DNA of 40,827 nucleotides, taken from assembly GCA_021732565.1 (NCBI GenBank), contig JAKFUT010000044.1, forward strand, positions 1 through 40,827, read 5' to 3'. Positions 16,178 through 24,515 of the stretch are shown here, piece by piece (within the stretch, counting starts at the first letter, position 1; the number at the start of each line of letters is the position of its first letter). Both the position numbers and the translations under genes were made by a program. Source of the DNA: Candidatus Obscuribacterales bacterium. Lineage in GTDB: Bacteria; Cyanobacteriota; Vampirovibrionia; Obscuribacterales; Obscuribacteraceae. The notes below the pieces were generated by a model. The model did not search any database and was not told the DNA's origin. It was given only the letters and a program-made list of their open reading frames with translations.

Positions 16178-18394
16178 ATGGCAAAGCACATGATCCGCAA
16201 AGCAATACCAGTGTTTCTGACTGCCTGTGCACTGGTGTTAACTCAAAGTGCGGCGCTAGCCACAAACCAGGGCAATTCACTGAGCCATGATCAAATTCTC
16301 TTGATGATGGTTCAGATTGGTGTCCTTCTCCTTGCATCTTTTGTGACGGGCGAGATTATGCTCCGCATTGGACAGCCGCCGGTTATAGGACAGCTTCTGT
16401 CCGGAATTGTCTTAGGGCACTCGGTGTTCGGGAAGCTTTGTCCTGAGTTGAGTTCGATGATCTTTAGAGCAGATCCGATCCAATTTGATTCGCTGGGCGT
16501 TGTTTCGTGGCTCGGGGCGATTTTCCTGCTTATGCTCGCCGGAATGGAGATGGACTTAGATGTAATTCGCAAGCAGGGCCGACCGGTGGTGATGATAGCG
16601 TTAGCAGCCAGTATCATTCCGTTTGCGGTGGCCTTTGGCTGCGCCCTCTGCTTGCCTCAATCTCTTGTCGGGCCAACTAACAATGGCGTACTCACTGCGC
16701 TCTTCATCGCCACGTTATTTTCGATGTCTTCTGTTCCTGTTATTGCGAAAATTCTGGGCGAACTAAATCTTCTTCGCCGTGATGTCGGCCAAATAATTGT
16801 GGCGTCTGCGCTGGTTCACGATGGCGTGGGTTACATTTTGCTTGGGTTTGTGGCAGCGCTGATTCCGGGAGGATCTTCCGGTGCGGGCTCTTTGGCACCT
16901 TTAATGGCACCACTTGGTGTCATCTCATTCCTGGCTATTTTGTATTTCGCAAAAGAGCGTATCTATGACGGGTTTCGTCGGGTGGCCTACCGTGCTCGTA
17001 CCGATGATGCTTTGCTTACCATGGTGGCAGTTCTGGTAATGTTTGGTGCATCCGCTACTCAATATATTGGCATTCACGTGGTGGTAGGCGCGTTTGCCAT
17101 TGGTGTACTTCTGGGCCGGCTGCCGCTTATTCGGCGGCGGGTTACCGACCCGCTTAAGAACATCACCAATGCAGTGTTTGCGCCAATCTTTTTCGCGAGC
17201 GCGGGTCTGACTCTCGATTTCACAAGACTGGCAGATGCGCCGAATCTCGCCGTTCTTTGTGCCTTCGTCTTGGTGGCCTCAGCATCTAAAATAAGCGCAT
17301 GTCTGATCGGCGGAAAACTGTCCGGGTTAGACAGATGGGAATCTTTGTTCATTGGCGTGGGGACGAATGCCTTTGGCGCTGTCGGTATAGTGGTGGCGAT
17401 GGTGGGGCGTTCTCTCAACCTGATCGGCGACGATCTGGCTACCATCATTGTGGCCATGTCCATAATCAGTACCATTATTACACCATCGCTACTTAAACTG
17501 ATTGTATTGAAGCTGCCGGCCAAACCCACTGAACAAGAACGGTTACGCCAAGAGCATGAAAACCAACGGAGCATCATTGGCCAAATCGGGCGTATCCTGA
17601 TACCCGTAGATTCTGAAGAAACGATCTCAAGGCTGAGTCTAGTTCTAAGAGCTCTGGGGCGATCAATTCACGCAGATGCTACCGCGTTGCAAGTGATGCC
17701 GGGACAGCCGGGAAACAACCGGCCGGGAAGAACATTCTCTCCTGAGGTAATGAAGGGCTTTGGTCACATTAATCTGATCAGCCGCGTGTCCGACGCAGCT
17801 TCTCCCGAAGACGGTATTCTGGCGGAATTAGATCGGGGATACGATCTTGTTCTGCTCGATTCGCCCATGAATCAAGTGTCTCCCGTGCAAAATAACTGCA
17901 CCCGCAATTGCGTTTACAGCGAATTTGCGTTGAGTCCGTATTCGGTGCTGGTATACAGCTCGTTCTCCTCAACCGAGGTGGCTCCGCTGCGGGCGATGAG
18001 AAAAATATTCGTGCCGATTTCCGGAACTCTGAGCTCAATCACGGCGGCAGAGATTGCTGTTTTGATCGCGTTGTCGGAACAGGCAATGCTCACTATCGCC
18101 CATGTGTGTGAATCGGGCGAGGTTAGGGAAATATCTGCATTGGCACCACCTGAACTGCTCGACATCAAGGCGGTGATCGAAAAATTAGTCGATGGATGCG
18201 CAAGCCCGGGCGGTGAGGTGATGGAACATTCAATGCAATTGCACCAGACAATTATCAGGTTAGCCCAACAGGTCGACCCTGATCTGATCGTGGTCACTTC
18301 GCGGCCTCGGCTCGGTCAAAGGGCCTACCGCTCATCTTTGGTGCGGCGCATTGTCGATGCTGTGCCCGGTGCGGATCTGCTGATTTTAATGTGA
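16178..18394 (+). CDS. CPA2-type cation/proton antiporter with C-terminal USP-like domains
   Basis: This inner-membrane Na+(K+)/H+ exchanger has about 738 residues. An N-terminal signal-like helix (VFLTACALVLTQSAALA) is followed by ~12 transmembrane segments containing IGQPPVIGQLLSGIVLGHSVFG, a conserved CPA2 opening, and FSMSSVPVIAKILGELNLL followed by ALVHDGVGYILL in the ion-binding region. From ~residue 460 the protein is cytoplasmic, with two universal-stress-protein-like domains beginning RILIPVDSEET and KIFVPISGTLSS and a terminal VVTSRPRLGQ stretch near the nucleotide-binding position. The start at 16178 is 8 bp after the GNAT stop; frames extending to 16007 overlap the GNAT gene and are not used. 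As the last gene of the operon it may balance ions or export protons when membrane lipids are altered (inference). Confidence 0.88.
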   Translation: MAKHMIRKAIPVFLTACALVLTQSAALATNQGNSLSHDQILLMMVQIGVLLLASFVTGEIMLRIGQPPVIGQLLSGIVLGHSVFGKLCPELSSMIFRADPIQFDSLGVVSWLGAIFLLMLAGMEMDLDVIRKQGRPVVMIALAASIIPFAVAFGCALCLPQSLVGPTNNGVLTALFIATLFSMSSVPVIAKILGELNLLRRDVGQIIVASALVHDGVGYILLGFVAALIPGGSSGAGSLAPLMAPLGVISFLAILYFAKERIYDGFRRVAYRARTDDALLTMVAVLVMFGASATQYIGIHVVVGAFAIGVLLGRLPLIRRRVTDPLKNITNAVFAPIFFASAGLTLDFTRLADAPNLAVLCAFVLVASASKISACLIGGKLSGLDRWESLFIGVGTNAFGAVGIVVAMVGRSLNLIGDDLATIIVAMSIISTIITPSLLKLIVLKLPAKPTEQERLRQEHENQRSIIGQIGRILIPVDSEETISRLSLVLRALGRSIHADATALQVMPGQPGNNRPGRTFSPEVMKGFGHINLISRVSDAASPEDGILAELDRGYDLVLLDSPMNQVSPVQNNCTRNCVYSEFALSPYSVLVYSSFSSTEVAPLRAMRKIFVPISGTLSSITAAEIAVLIALSEQAMLTIAHVCESGEVREISALAPPELLDIKAVIEKLVDGCASPGGEVMEHSMQLHQTIIRLAQQVDPDLIVVTSRPRLGQRAYRSSLVRRIVDAVPGADLLILM

Positions 18395-18539
18395 CACTTT
18401 GCCAGGGGTTAAACAACTTCAGCATTCAATTAGCCAATCATTCAGTACAATGGCTGCGCCAGCCGGTGGCATACGTGATTCTTGCTCGGTTCAGGATGTC
18501 TGCTCTGTTAAACTGATGTGAACCAGGTGATTCTGACTG

Positions 18540-19487
18540 CTAACTTGCTGCACGCGTGCGCATATCGCTTTCGTACATGGACTGAAGATGTTGCTTAGCG
18601 TCTTCGTAACCAAGTTTGATAAGCTGTTTTGATCTGTCAGGCTCAATATCCAGCAAATTGATATCTACAGGACGTCTGGGTTGAATAACTTCGATGCGCA
18701 CAGAACGCATTCCATAAGGAACTACAGTTGAACCCTCATCAATGAGGCGATTGTATAACCGGGCGAGCTCCAGCTCTTTTTGCGCTGAAGAATCAAGTAC
18801 GATGTCGAGTAATCGTGCAATCAGTTGCCACATGCTAGTAGGGCAGGCATTCACGGTTTCTGGATGCAGCAGCACCATATAGATTTCTTCCGCACCCTGG
18901 TCTATTGCTGCTCGAAGCGGAGTATTTCGCACCAGTCCGCCATCTACCCACAAGCCCTTTCCGTTGAGATGTCTTGGCGGGAATGCCACTGGAACCGCGG
19001 AGGTCGCCATTAAAACATCAATGAGTTCGCTGGTGGTTTGTAGATCTTCCAGTTTTATCAATCGCGTTTCCAGACTGCAAAGGTCTGTGGTGAAGAGACG
19101 AACCTTCATAGGGCTGGTTTTAATTCTGCGCAAATCGGCTTCACGACGCAAGAGTTCTTCCAGTGGTTTTGTATCGAGCATCCCGAGCTTGTGCCCGAGA
19201 AACATGCGACCGATCTGCTGCGCCGATGGAAGTTTGAAAATATCGCTCTGGCGGAGGTTGCACCAGATTTCTTCGAGTCGTTTGAATTCCCCCTGAGCCA
19301 TAAAGGTGGCATTGATAGCCCCAATGGAGGTACCGAAAGCCATGTCGAACCGTAAGCCCGATTCCATTAGCGCTTTGGCCACACCAACCTGGTAGGCTCC
19401 TCTGCCGCCGCCACCGGGCATAACCAGGGCCCGTTTCCTGGCCGGTGGTTTTTCAATGAACGCATCATCTTTGCCGCTGCCGCTCAT
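18540..19487 (-). CDS. Patatin-like phospholipase (RssA-type serine hydrolase)
   Basis: This 315-residue lipid acyl hydrolase has the complete patatin signature: oxyanion-hole loop GGGGRGAYQ (25-33), nucleophile elbow GTSIG with Ser54, and catalytic Asp in DGG (182-184), giving a Ser-Asp dyad. There is no signal peptide or membrane helix, so it is probably a cytoplasmic or peripherally membrane-bound hydrolase acting on acyl esters. It converges on the antiporter gene with a 145-bp gap that shows no clear terminator. It is not part of the neighbouring operon but its substrate class (acyl lipids) is related. Confidence 0.88.
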   Translation of the reverse strand: MSGSGKDDAFIEKPPARKRALVMPGGGGRGAYQVGVAKALMESGLRFDMAFGTSIGAINATFMAQGEFKRLEEIWCNLRQSDIFKLPSAQQIGRMFLGHKLGMLDTKPLEELLRREADLRRIKTSPMKVRLFTTDLCSLETRLIKLEDLQTTSELIDVLMATSAVPVAFPPRHLNGKGLWVDGGLVRNTPLRAAIDQGAEEIYMVLLHPETVNACPTSMWQLIARLLDIVLDSSAQKELELARLYNRLIDEGSTVVPYGMRSVRIEVIQPRRPVDINLLDIEPDRSKQLIKLGYEDAKQHLQSMYESDMRTRAAS

Positions 19488-19732
19488 GGTACTTATCTCG
19501 GAATGTTTGATAGGAGAGGTCTTGCGAATGCCAGACTGGTAAGGTCAAATGTCTAAGCCTAGTCTATTACATAATGCCACGCTGTGAACACTCTTTCTCG
19601 TTCCAATAGGCACAATCGGGGCGCACGCAACCCATTGCTAGACAAATCCTGTCGACTGCGGGCTTCGATTCTTGTGGGCAGCTACGCACTACACTCAGCC
19701 TTTCATGCCATGGAGACAACATTCAACGGCTG

Positions 19733-21397
19733 CTAAGGCAGGTTAGGAGTCGCTCGGTGAAGAATTTCTGGCACGCCTGCTGACCGAGAAAGTGTGCCGA
19801 ATACGGATCTGTGGTTTTCCGCCAGTCTCGATTGGCAGAATTCTTGCCAGACAAAATCCGGCGAATGCTGGATCAGGAGAGAAGCCTGCAGGCACAACGC
19901 CATCTGTTCCACTACTCGTCGCATGCCAAACTCTGCGTCAGATAAAGGCTGCTGCAGATTCTCGATAAGTTCGCACAAATAGCGATCATATACAGGATGT
20001 TGACCACACGAGATTTCCAATTCGCAGAGGAAAGCCTCCAGGCATTCCGGTTCGCGCTCAATTGTGCGGAGCACGTCCAGGCATATGACATTGCCGCAGC
20101 CTTCCCAGATTGAGTTTAGAGGACTCTCGCGAAATAGCCGGGCAAGCGGAAAATCTTCCGTATAGCCATTGCCACCAAGGCATTCGAGGGCTTCCGCCAC
20201 AAAGGACGGGGTTCGTTTCGATAGCCAGTATTTGCCAACAGCGGTTGCCAATCTTCGGAAGGCGGCTTCTTCGGGCCGATCATATGAGCGAGCAATTCGT
20301 ATTGCCAGAGTTGTTGCAGCTTCAGACTCAAGGGAAAGGTCTGCCAGCACATTCTGCATGAGCGGGTGGCTGAACAGAAGTTTGCCGAAAGCCTGCCTGT
20401 GAGAAGTATGGTGAATTGCCTGAATAAGGGACTGTCTTTGGAGAGCTGCCGACCCCAGCGCGCAATCTAATCGAGTGTAATTGACCATCTCTATAATGGT
20501 GGCAATTCCCCTTCCCTCTTCACCAATCAGTAGACCGAAGCATTTGTTGAGTTCGATTTCCGCGCTGGCATTTGAACGATTGCCGAGTTTGTCTTTCAGT
20601 CTTTGTATGAAAAAATTGTTGCGGACACCGTCCGGGGTCCACCGAGGAACGAGAAAACACGAAAGACCCCTCGGCGCTTGTGCCAGGACCAGGAAAACAT
20701 CGCTCATCGGTGCAGAACAAAACCATTTATGACCGGTGAGCATGTACTGAGGGGCACCAAATATAGTATCGCCGACCGGGACAGCTTGCGTGGTATTTGC
20801 CCTTACATCCGACCCTCCTTGTTTCTCTGTCATGGCCATACCGGCCAGGGCTCCGGTTTTTTGATCAACCGGCAGTGCTCGTTGATCGTAAGATGAGCTT
20901 GTCAGCCGCGGTTCCCACCAGGAAGATAGCTCAGGCTGCTTGCGAAGGGCTGGAATGATTGAATAAGTCATAGAGATCGGGCAGCCATGTCCAGATTCAA
21001 TTTGTCCCGCTATCATCATTTTGATGGCGCGGGCGACGTGGGCCCCTGGTTCTGGATTTTTCCAGGGGCTGCTATGTAGTTTGTGTTCAGCTGCCAATTT
21101 CATTAGATGGTGCCACGCCGGATGATACTCCACTTCATCAATGCGATTTCCATAGCGATCGTGAGTCTTCAGCGTTGGTTCATGCTTATTTGCTTGCGCT
21201 CCCCATTCGATTACCTCGGCACTACCGGCGATGCGCCCAAAATCGACCAGGTCTTGCTCGAGTGCTCCGACGCCTTCTCTACGCGCACAATCCATTAAGA
21301 CTTTGTCCCAAGTGTACACGTTGTAATCAACTAGAGGCGGAGTCTGATTCAATACATCATGCGTTGTTGTTTGTTCCAGTGTTGTGGTGGAATTCAT
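19733..21397 (-). CDS. aidB: AidB-like acyl-CoA dehydrogenase
   Basis: This 554-residue FAD enzyme belongs to the AidB branch of the acyl-CoA dehydrogenases, longer than the usual ~380-residue family members. Visible features are the N-terminal PPLVDYNVYTWD region, the flavin-binding MTEKQGGSDVRANTT stretch, the ALECLGGNGYTEDFPLARLF segment, and RESPLNSIWEGCGNV, which carries the Glu equivalent to the catalytic base. In E. coli AidB is induced by alkylating agents, binds DNA and is proposed to limit alkylation damage. The start at 21397 is 2 bp downstream of the arfB stop, so the two genes are almost certainly cotranscribed. Confidence 0.88.
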   Translation of the reverse strand: MNSTTTLEQTTTHDVLNQTPPLVDYNVYTWDKVLMDCARREGVGALEQDLVDFGRIAGSAEVIEWGAQANKHEPTLKTHDRYGNRIDEVEYHPAWHHLMKLAAEHKLHSSPWKNPEPGAHVARAIKMMIAGQIESGHGCPISMTYSIIPALRKQPELSSWWEPRLTSSSYDQRALPVDQKTGALAGMAMTEKQGGSDVRANTTQAVPVGDTIFGAPQYMLTGHKWFCSAPMSDVFLVLAQAPRGLSCFLVPRWTPDGVRNNFFIQRLKDKLGNRSNASAEIELNKCFGLLIGEEGRGIATIIEMVNYTRLDCALGSAALQRQSLIQAIHHTSHRQAFGKLLFSHPLMQNVLADLSLESEAATTLAIRIARSYDRPEEAAFRRLATAVGKYWLSKRTPSFVAEALECLGGNGYTEDFPLARLFRESPLNSIWEGCGNVICLDVLRTIEREPECLEAFLCELEISCGQHPVYDRYLCELIENLQQPLSDAEFGMRRVVEQMALCLQASLLIQHSPDFVWQEFCQSRLAENHRSVFGTLSRSAGVPEILHRATPNLP

Positions 21398-21399
21398 TT

Positions 21400-21810
21400 C
21401 TATTCACTTACCTGCGGGCGTTGACGGGATTGTTTCTTGCTAGACGTTTCTTTCTTCTCATCTATTCGTCTTTCTTTCGATGCTCTACTTGGTCGAGTAG
21501 GGCGACGGGGGGTGGGTGGTACCGCGACGGATTGCACCATGGCTCTCAATTTCTCCAGGCAATCTTCCACGTTTCGGTACTGATCACGATACTTCTGGCT
21601 CGTCAAAATTAAGTCGCCTTCGATGGTGATCCGAGTTGCATAGCGTTGCAAAAATCGTTCTTTCACATCTGCAGGCAAATTTGATGTGGCAACGATTGCC
21701 CAGCGAAGAATTGCTTTGCTGTTGACTTTATTCACGTTCTGACCGCCTGCGCCACTGCTGCGAGCGAAGGTAAATTCAAATTCTTGTACGGGTAGTTCGA
21801 TATCTGCCAT
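21400..21810 (-). CDS. arfB: Alternative ribosome-rescue factor ArfB (GGQ peptidyl-tRNA hydrolase)
   Basis: This 136-residue protein has the release-factor catalytic loop SSGAGGQNVNK with GGQ at residues 22-24, and a highly basic, Ser/Lys/Arg-rich C-terminal tail of ~35 residues. The tail is what lets ArfB enter the empty mRNA channel of stalled ribosomes; the GGQ then hydrolyses peptidyl-tRNA. The length matches E. coli ArfB (YaeJ), and there are no codon-recognition domains as in RF1/RF2. It is the upstream member of the arfB-aidB pair. Confidence 0.9.
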   Translation of the reverse strand: MADIELPVQEFEFTFARSSGAGGQNVNKVNSKAILRWAIVATSNLPADVKERFLQRYATRITIEGDLILTSQKYRDQYRNVEDCLEKLRAMVQSVAVPPTPRRPTRPSRASKERRIDEKKETSSKKQSRQRPQVSE

Positions 21811-21935
21811 CTAATTTCAACTCTGATCCGCCCCATTGTACCGCTAATGGAGGCGATCGGCGTTGCTTTTCGTTCGTGGCGGTGCAATTGTGCCGTCTGC
21901 TTTAACAAAAAACACATCATTCTTCGGAACACTGG

Positions 21936-22685
21936 CTACTGAGCGGTTCGCAATGTGTGCAACGCTGCGTTAATTCTCAGCTTCGCGTCGGTATTGTGGA
22001 AAACATCTGAACTGCGAATGGCAATTATCTCGTCGCCTTTAACGGCGACGTAGTCCAACCCGAAAATGGTTCGTCCCTTGTATTCTCCCTCCCATCTGTA
22101 GGCTTCAAATTTTAATCTCGCCTGATGCGCTAGCCCTATGTGTTCTTTGGCGGTAATCTTAATTCCTTCGGGATTGGTCCAATGGCAACAAACTTGGTCG
22201 GGAAGATTTTGCCCTTGTCCGGAAGGCAAAGCATCAACAGGAATTACGCTACTTTGAACAGGTCGCACGTGGTGTGCCACCATAAATGCAAATGTTGAAT
22301 CCGGCAAAAACGGTACCATGTTGCTGGCGCGAAAAATCTTCATCTGCCCCCTTTCGTCGGCGACGGACTCTGTTTGAGTCATCGCTGATGGCGCCCGAAG
22401 CTCATAACCACCAAGCCTGGTGACTTGACCAAGGCTTATGAAGGGAGAATAGTCCGCATGGTGTTGCAATGCAGTTATGCAACGAGAAATCGATGATTGT
22501 TCCGGGAGCACCGAATTTGGTATCGTCAAGATCGCCGCAAGAGGAATCATCCACAAAAGAACGCAGATTGTCAGACGGCGCACCGCCCGTGAGGTGCGGA
22601 AGTCTATAAGGGCTGCTAAAATAGCTAAAATTGCCGCCGGCATATTCCATGACAATGGCGCGGCTACGAAAGCACCTGCTGCCAA
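21936..22685 (-). CDS. C-terminal part of a frameshifted membrane protein
   Basis: This frame carries two hydrophobic helices at its start (AAGAFVAAPLSWNMPAAIL and LTICVLLWMIPLAAIL) followed by a ~150-residue extracytoplasmic-looking domain ending HNTDAKLRINAALHTL. Its only start is a TTG inside a hydrophobic stretch, and coding sense continues upstream of it for ~20 codons (IPVPAAIFALLAAG) to a stop. It therefore looks like the downstream half of the gene covered by 22402-23589, with the frame lost near 22730 beside a run of four G. No known family recognised for the C-terminal domain. Confidence 0.5.
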   Translation of the reverse strand: MAAGAFVAAPLSWNMPAAILAILAALIDFRTSRAVRRLTICVLLWMIPLAAILTIPNSVLPEQSSISRCITALQHHADYSPFISLGQVTRLGGYELRAPSAMTQTESVADERGQMKIFRASNMVPFLPDSTFAFMVAHHVRPVQSSVIPVDALPSGQGQNLPDQVCCHWTNPEGIKITAKEHIGLAHQARLKFEAYRWEGEYKGRTIFGLDYVAVKGDEIIAIRSSDVFHNTDAKLRINAALHTLRTAQ

Positions 22686-23589
22686 TAAAGCGAAAATGGC
22701 TGCCGGTACCGGGATACAGCTTCTTTCTCTGCCCCGTGATGGCTCTTCCTGCGAAATTTACAATCATCTGGCTGCAGATATCATAATCTGGCACATAACA
22801 AGCGATGCAAAAGTTACCCCGCTTGGTTCTTACATAGCAATAAGTTTCTTTTGCTGAAACTGACAGAATGTCGTCTACACCGCATTCAATTCTTCCAGTG
22901 CCGAGGGTTGAAAAAACAATTCTTTCATGCTCTATTGCAACGCGGTTGCACATCACCATAGGTGCCAATAGCCCGTAGCAGACGGCAGTGGGCAGCCCGA
23001 GGAAGAATCCGAGTTCGTATGGTGTTGATGGCGATAATGTAGTTAACAGGCCAAAAAAGAGGACACCAAACAGTGCCGCGCCAATGATCGAACCTGCTAG
23101 TCGTCCAAAATAATCCAGGGAGGGAACCACAAACACTTTTTTCTCTGTGTCAGCGTTCTTCTTGTTGGCGTGGTTGCGCAGGTCCATCAACAGGTCCTTA
23201 TGCTCCCCGGTTCTTGCCCATATGTAGAAGGTCTTTCCAGCCGCCTTTAGAACATAAACAGGAACTCTGTCTGGTTTCGTCCATGTTATTTGCACGTTTT
23301 TCCAGGCAACAGCAAAATCGCCGCTGAGCGTGGTGAACCTCAGCGCATCATCGCTAACCTGCACTTTTAGCGCAGTCGCACGTAACTGTTTCAGCATGGC
23401 GACACTGGCCGCGATCACTAATAAGATCAGCCCGACCGCTAGAATGATTAGAACGAGCACCTGGTCATTGGGGAAAGAAATTCGAAGTGTGCAAAAGGGA
23501 AGGAGTGCTACGCCCATAAGCACCGGCATGCTACCTGCTATCGCACAGCCGGTTTTTAAATGTGATTTATTGCCAGTTTCGTAGATCAT
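22402..23589 (-). CDS. N-terminal part of a frameshifted membrane protein with PH-like domains
   Basis: About 285 residues make coding sense: two helices (SMPVLMGVALLPFCTL, LVLIILAVGLILLVIAASVA), a ~70-residue bacterial PH-like beta domain (ALRFTTLSGDFAVAWKNV ... YIWARTGEHKDLLMDLR), two more helices, and a second PH-like domain (RIVFSTLGTGRIECGVDDIL). After KLYPGTGS (about position 22710) the translation turns into Cys/Arg/Ser-rich nonsense while the alternative frame continues with hydrophobic helices. The simplest reading is a single ~550-residue membrane protein broken by one indel, real or from assembly. The ORF as it stands ends at 22402. Confidence 0.5.
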   Translation of the reverse strand: MIYETGNKSHLKTGCAIAGSMPVLMGVALLPFCTLRISFPNDQVLVLIILAVGLILLVIAASVAMLKQLRATALKVQVSDDALRFTTLSGDFAVAWKNVQITWTKPDRVPVYVLKAAGKTFYIWARTGEHKDLLMDLRNHANKKNADTEKKVFVVPSLDYFGRLAGSIIGAALFGVLFFGLLTTLSPSTPYELGFFLGLPTAVCYGLLAPMVMCNRVAIEHERIVFSTLGTGRIECGVDDILSVSAKETYCYVRTKRGNFCIACYVPDYDICSQMIVNFAGRAITGQRKKLYPGTGSHFRFIGSRCFRSRAIVMEYAGGNFSYFSSPYRLPHLTGGAPSDNLRSFVDDSSCGDLDDTKFGAPGTIIDFSLHNCIATPCGLFSLHKPWSSHQAWWL

Positions 23590-23740
23590 CCCACCCGCCT
23601 CAACGACCAGATAATAAGCATAACCGCCTGCTTGACAACTCCGGCGCTTTTATATAGTTCCTTCAGCATTGGCCTCCGCATTGCTTGGAACGAGCCCCCA
23701 TCAGCAACCGGCTGACCAGCCTCTCTCCCGGCACAATCGC

Positions 23741-24146
23741 TCAGTCACCGTCTGGAATGTTTAAGCTCCCTTCCCGGCAAATGGCATTGTCAATAATCGC
23801 CAATTTTTCATGAATACCAGGTCGTAGAGTTACATGAATGCGAAAGCACCGCAGATAGTCCATACCTCTTCTCAGGTCGTCGATACGAATAGAATCTTCT
23901 GCGGAGATTTGCGAATTACTCGTTTGCCACCACAATGGCTCTTGCAAAAATACGCAGACACGAACTCGCCTTGATGCAAGTGCCTGCCATTCCTTTTCAA
24001 GATACTTTGCGCGTCTAACGGTCAAGTACGGACTTTGAATAATGACTCGAGCGCGCCTGTTGCAGGTCATTCTGAAAGGCGGACCAGAACGTATCTTGGT
24101 TGAAAGTTTTGCTGGGTATCATTAATGGTGTCCTGAAAGAGCACAG
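23741..24146 (-). pseudogene. Remnant of a phospholipase D-like (HKD) domain
   Basis: Two frames on the minus strand join into one recognisable domain. The first (from ~24146) reads TFNQDTFWSAFQNDLQQARS; the second (ORF ending 23741) continues VIIQSPYLTVRRAKYLEKEW, RVRVCVFLQEP and HEKLAIIDNAICREGSLN, the HxKxxxxDx6GSxN motif of PLD-superfamily enzymes. The frame slips near 24045. In the family this layout is the C-terminal nuclease-like module of some superfamily-1 helicases. Here the upstream helicase is absent and the end is cut short right after the HKD motif, so the copy is a non-functional fragment. Confidence 0.6.
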
Positions 24147-24515
24147 TCAATTTAAGATAACCCGGACGGTAAGACAAGCCGGAAAGCCGTACGCTTCTTG
24201 CTTAGCTAAACTAGCGTCAGGAACAGATCTGTTGAACTTTGGGGTTCGTGGCTGAATTCCATGGAGAAACTTCTCGCCTCTCCCACTGTATCCGTACCGG
24301 ATATTCCAATCTGGAATATTATTTGGTCGAAACATATTCCAATCCGGAATACTATTCCAATCTGGAATATTTTGACGCTCGAGAATATTCCAATCTGGAA
24401 TATTCCCCGACTATGCAAAGCTGTGGGAACGAATCTTCTCAGTTCGACTCTCGCTCCACCCTAAAATGGACCGATTCGCTCGTAGTCAAGGGGTGTTCTT
24501 CAGGGAAACAAAATC
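24147..24515. other. Intergenic region holding a four-palindrome repeat
   Basis: No gene is visible in this 369-bp stretch. Its main content is the 105-bp palindromic element at 24300-24404. The remainder should include the promoter of the heptad-repeat gene, but no convincing -35/-10 pair was found. Confidence 0.5.
24300..24404 (+). repeat. Four-palindrome 105-bp element, copy 1
   Basis: Four modules of the form ATTCCA-NNN-TGGAAT lie at ~24303, 24336, 24353 and 24387. Copy 2 at 37441-37545 has the same length, orientation and module spacing. By eye 18 of 105 bases differ; 17 of these are in loops and spacers and one (module 2, CGGAAT here) is in an arm. Flanking sequences of the two copies are unrelated. 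Confidence 0.85.

Noticed and set aside
24300-24404. CRISPR array or coding repeat (NIPxWNI-type peptides on both strands)
   Set aside because: Modules are palindromes with 3-base loops, not repeats with unique spacers. The peptides arise on both strands because the DNA is palindromic; no ribosome-binding site is present.
24426-24464. tRNA-like 3' end (TTCGACTC followed by CTCCACCC)
   Set aside because: The T-stem does not pair (two or more mismatches) and there is no matching acceptor, D- or anticodon arm upstream.
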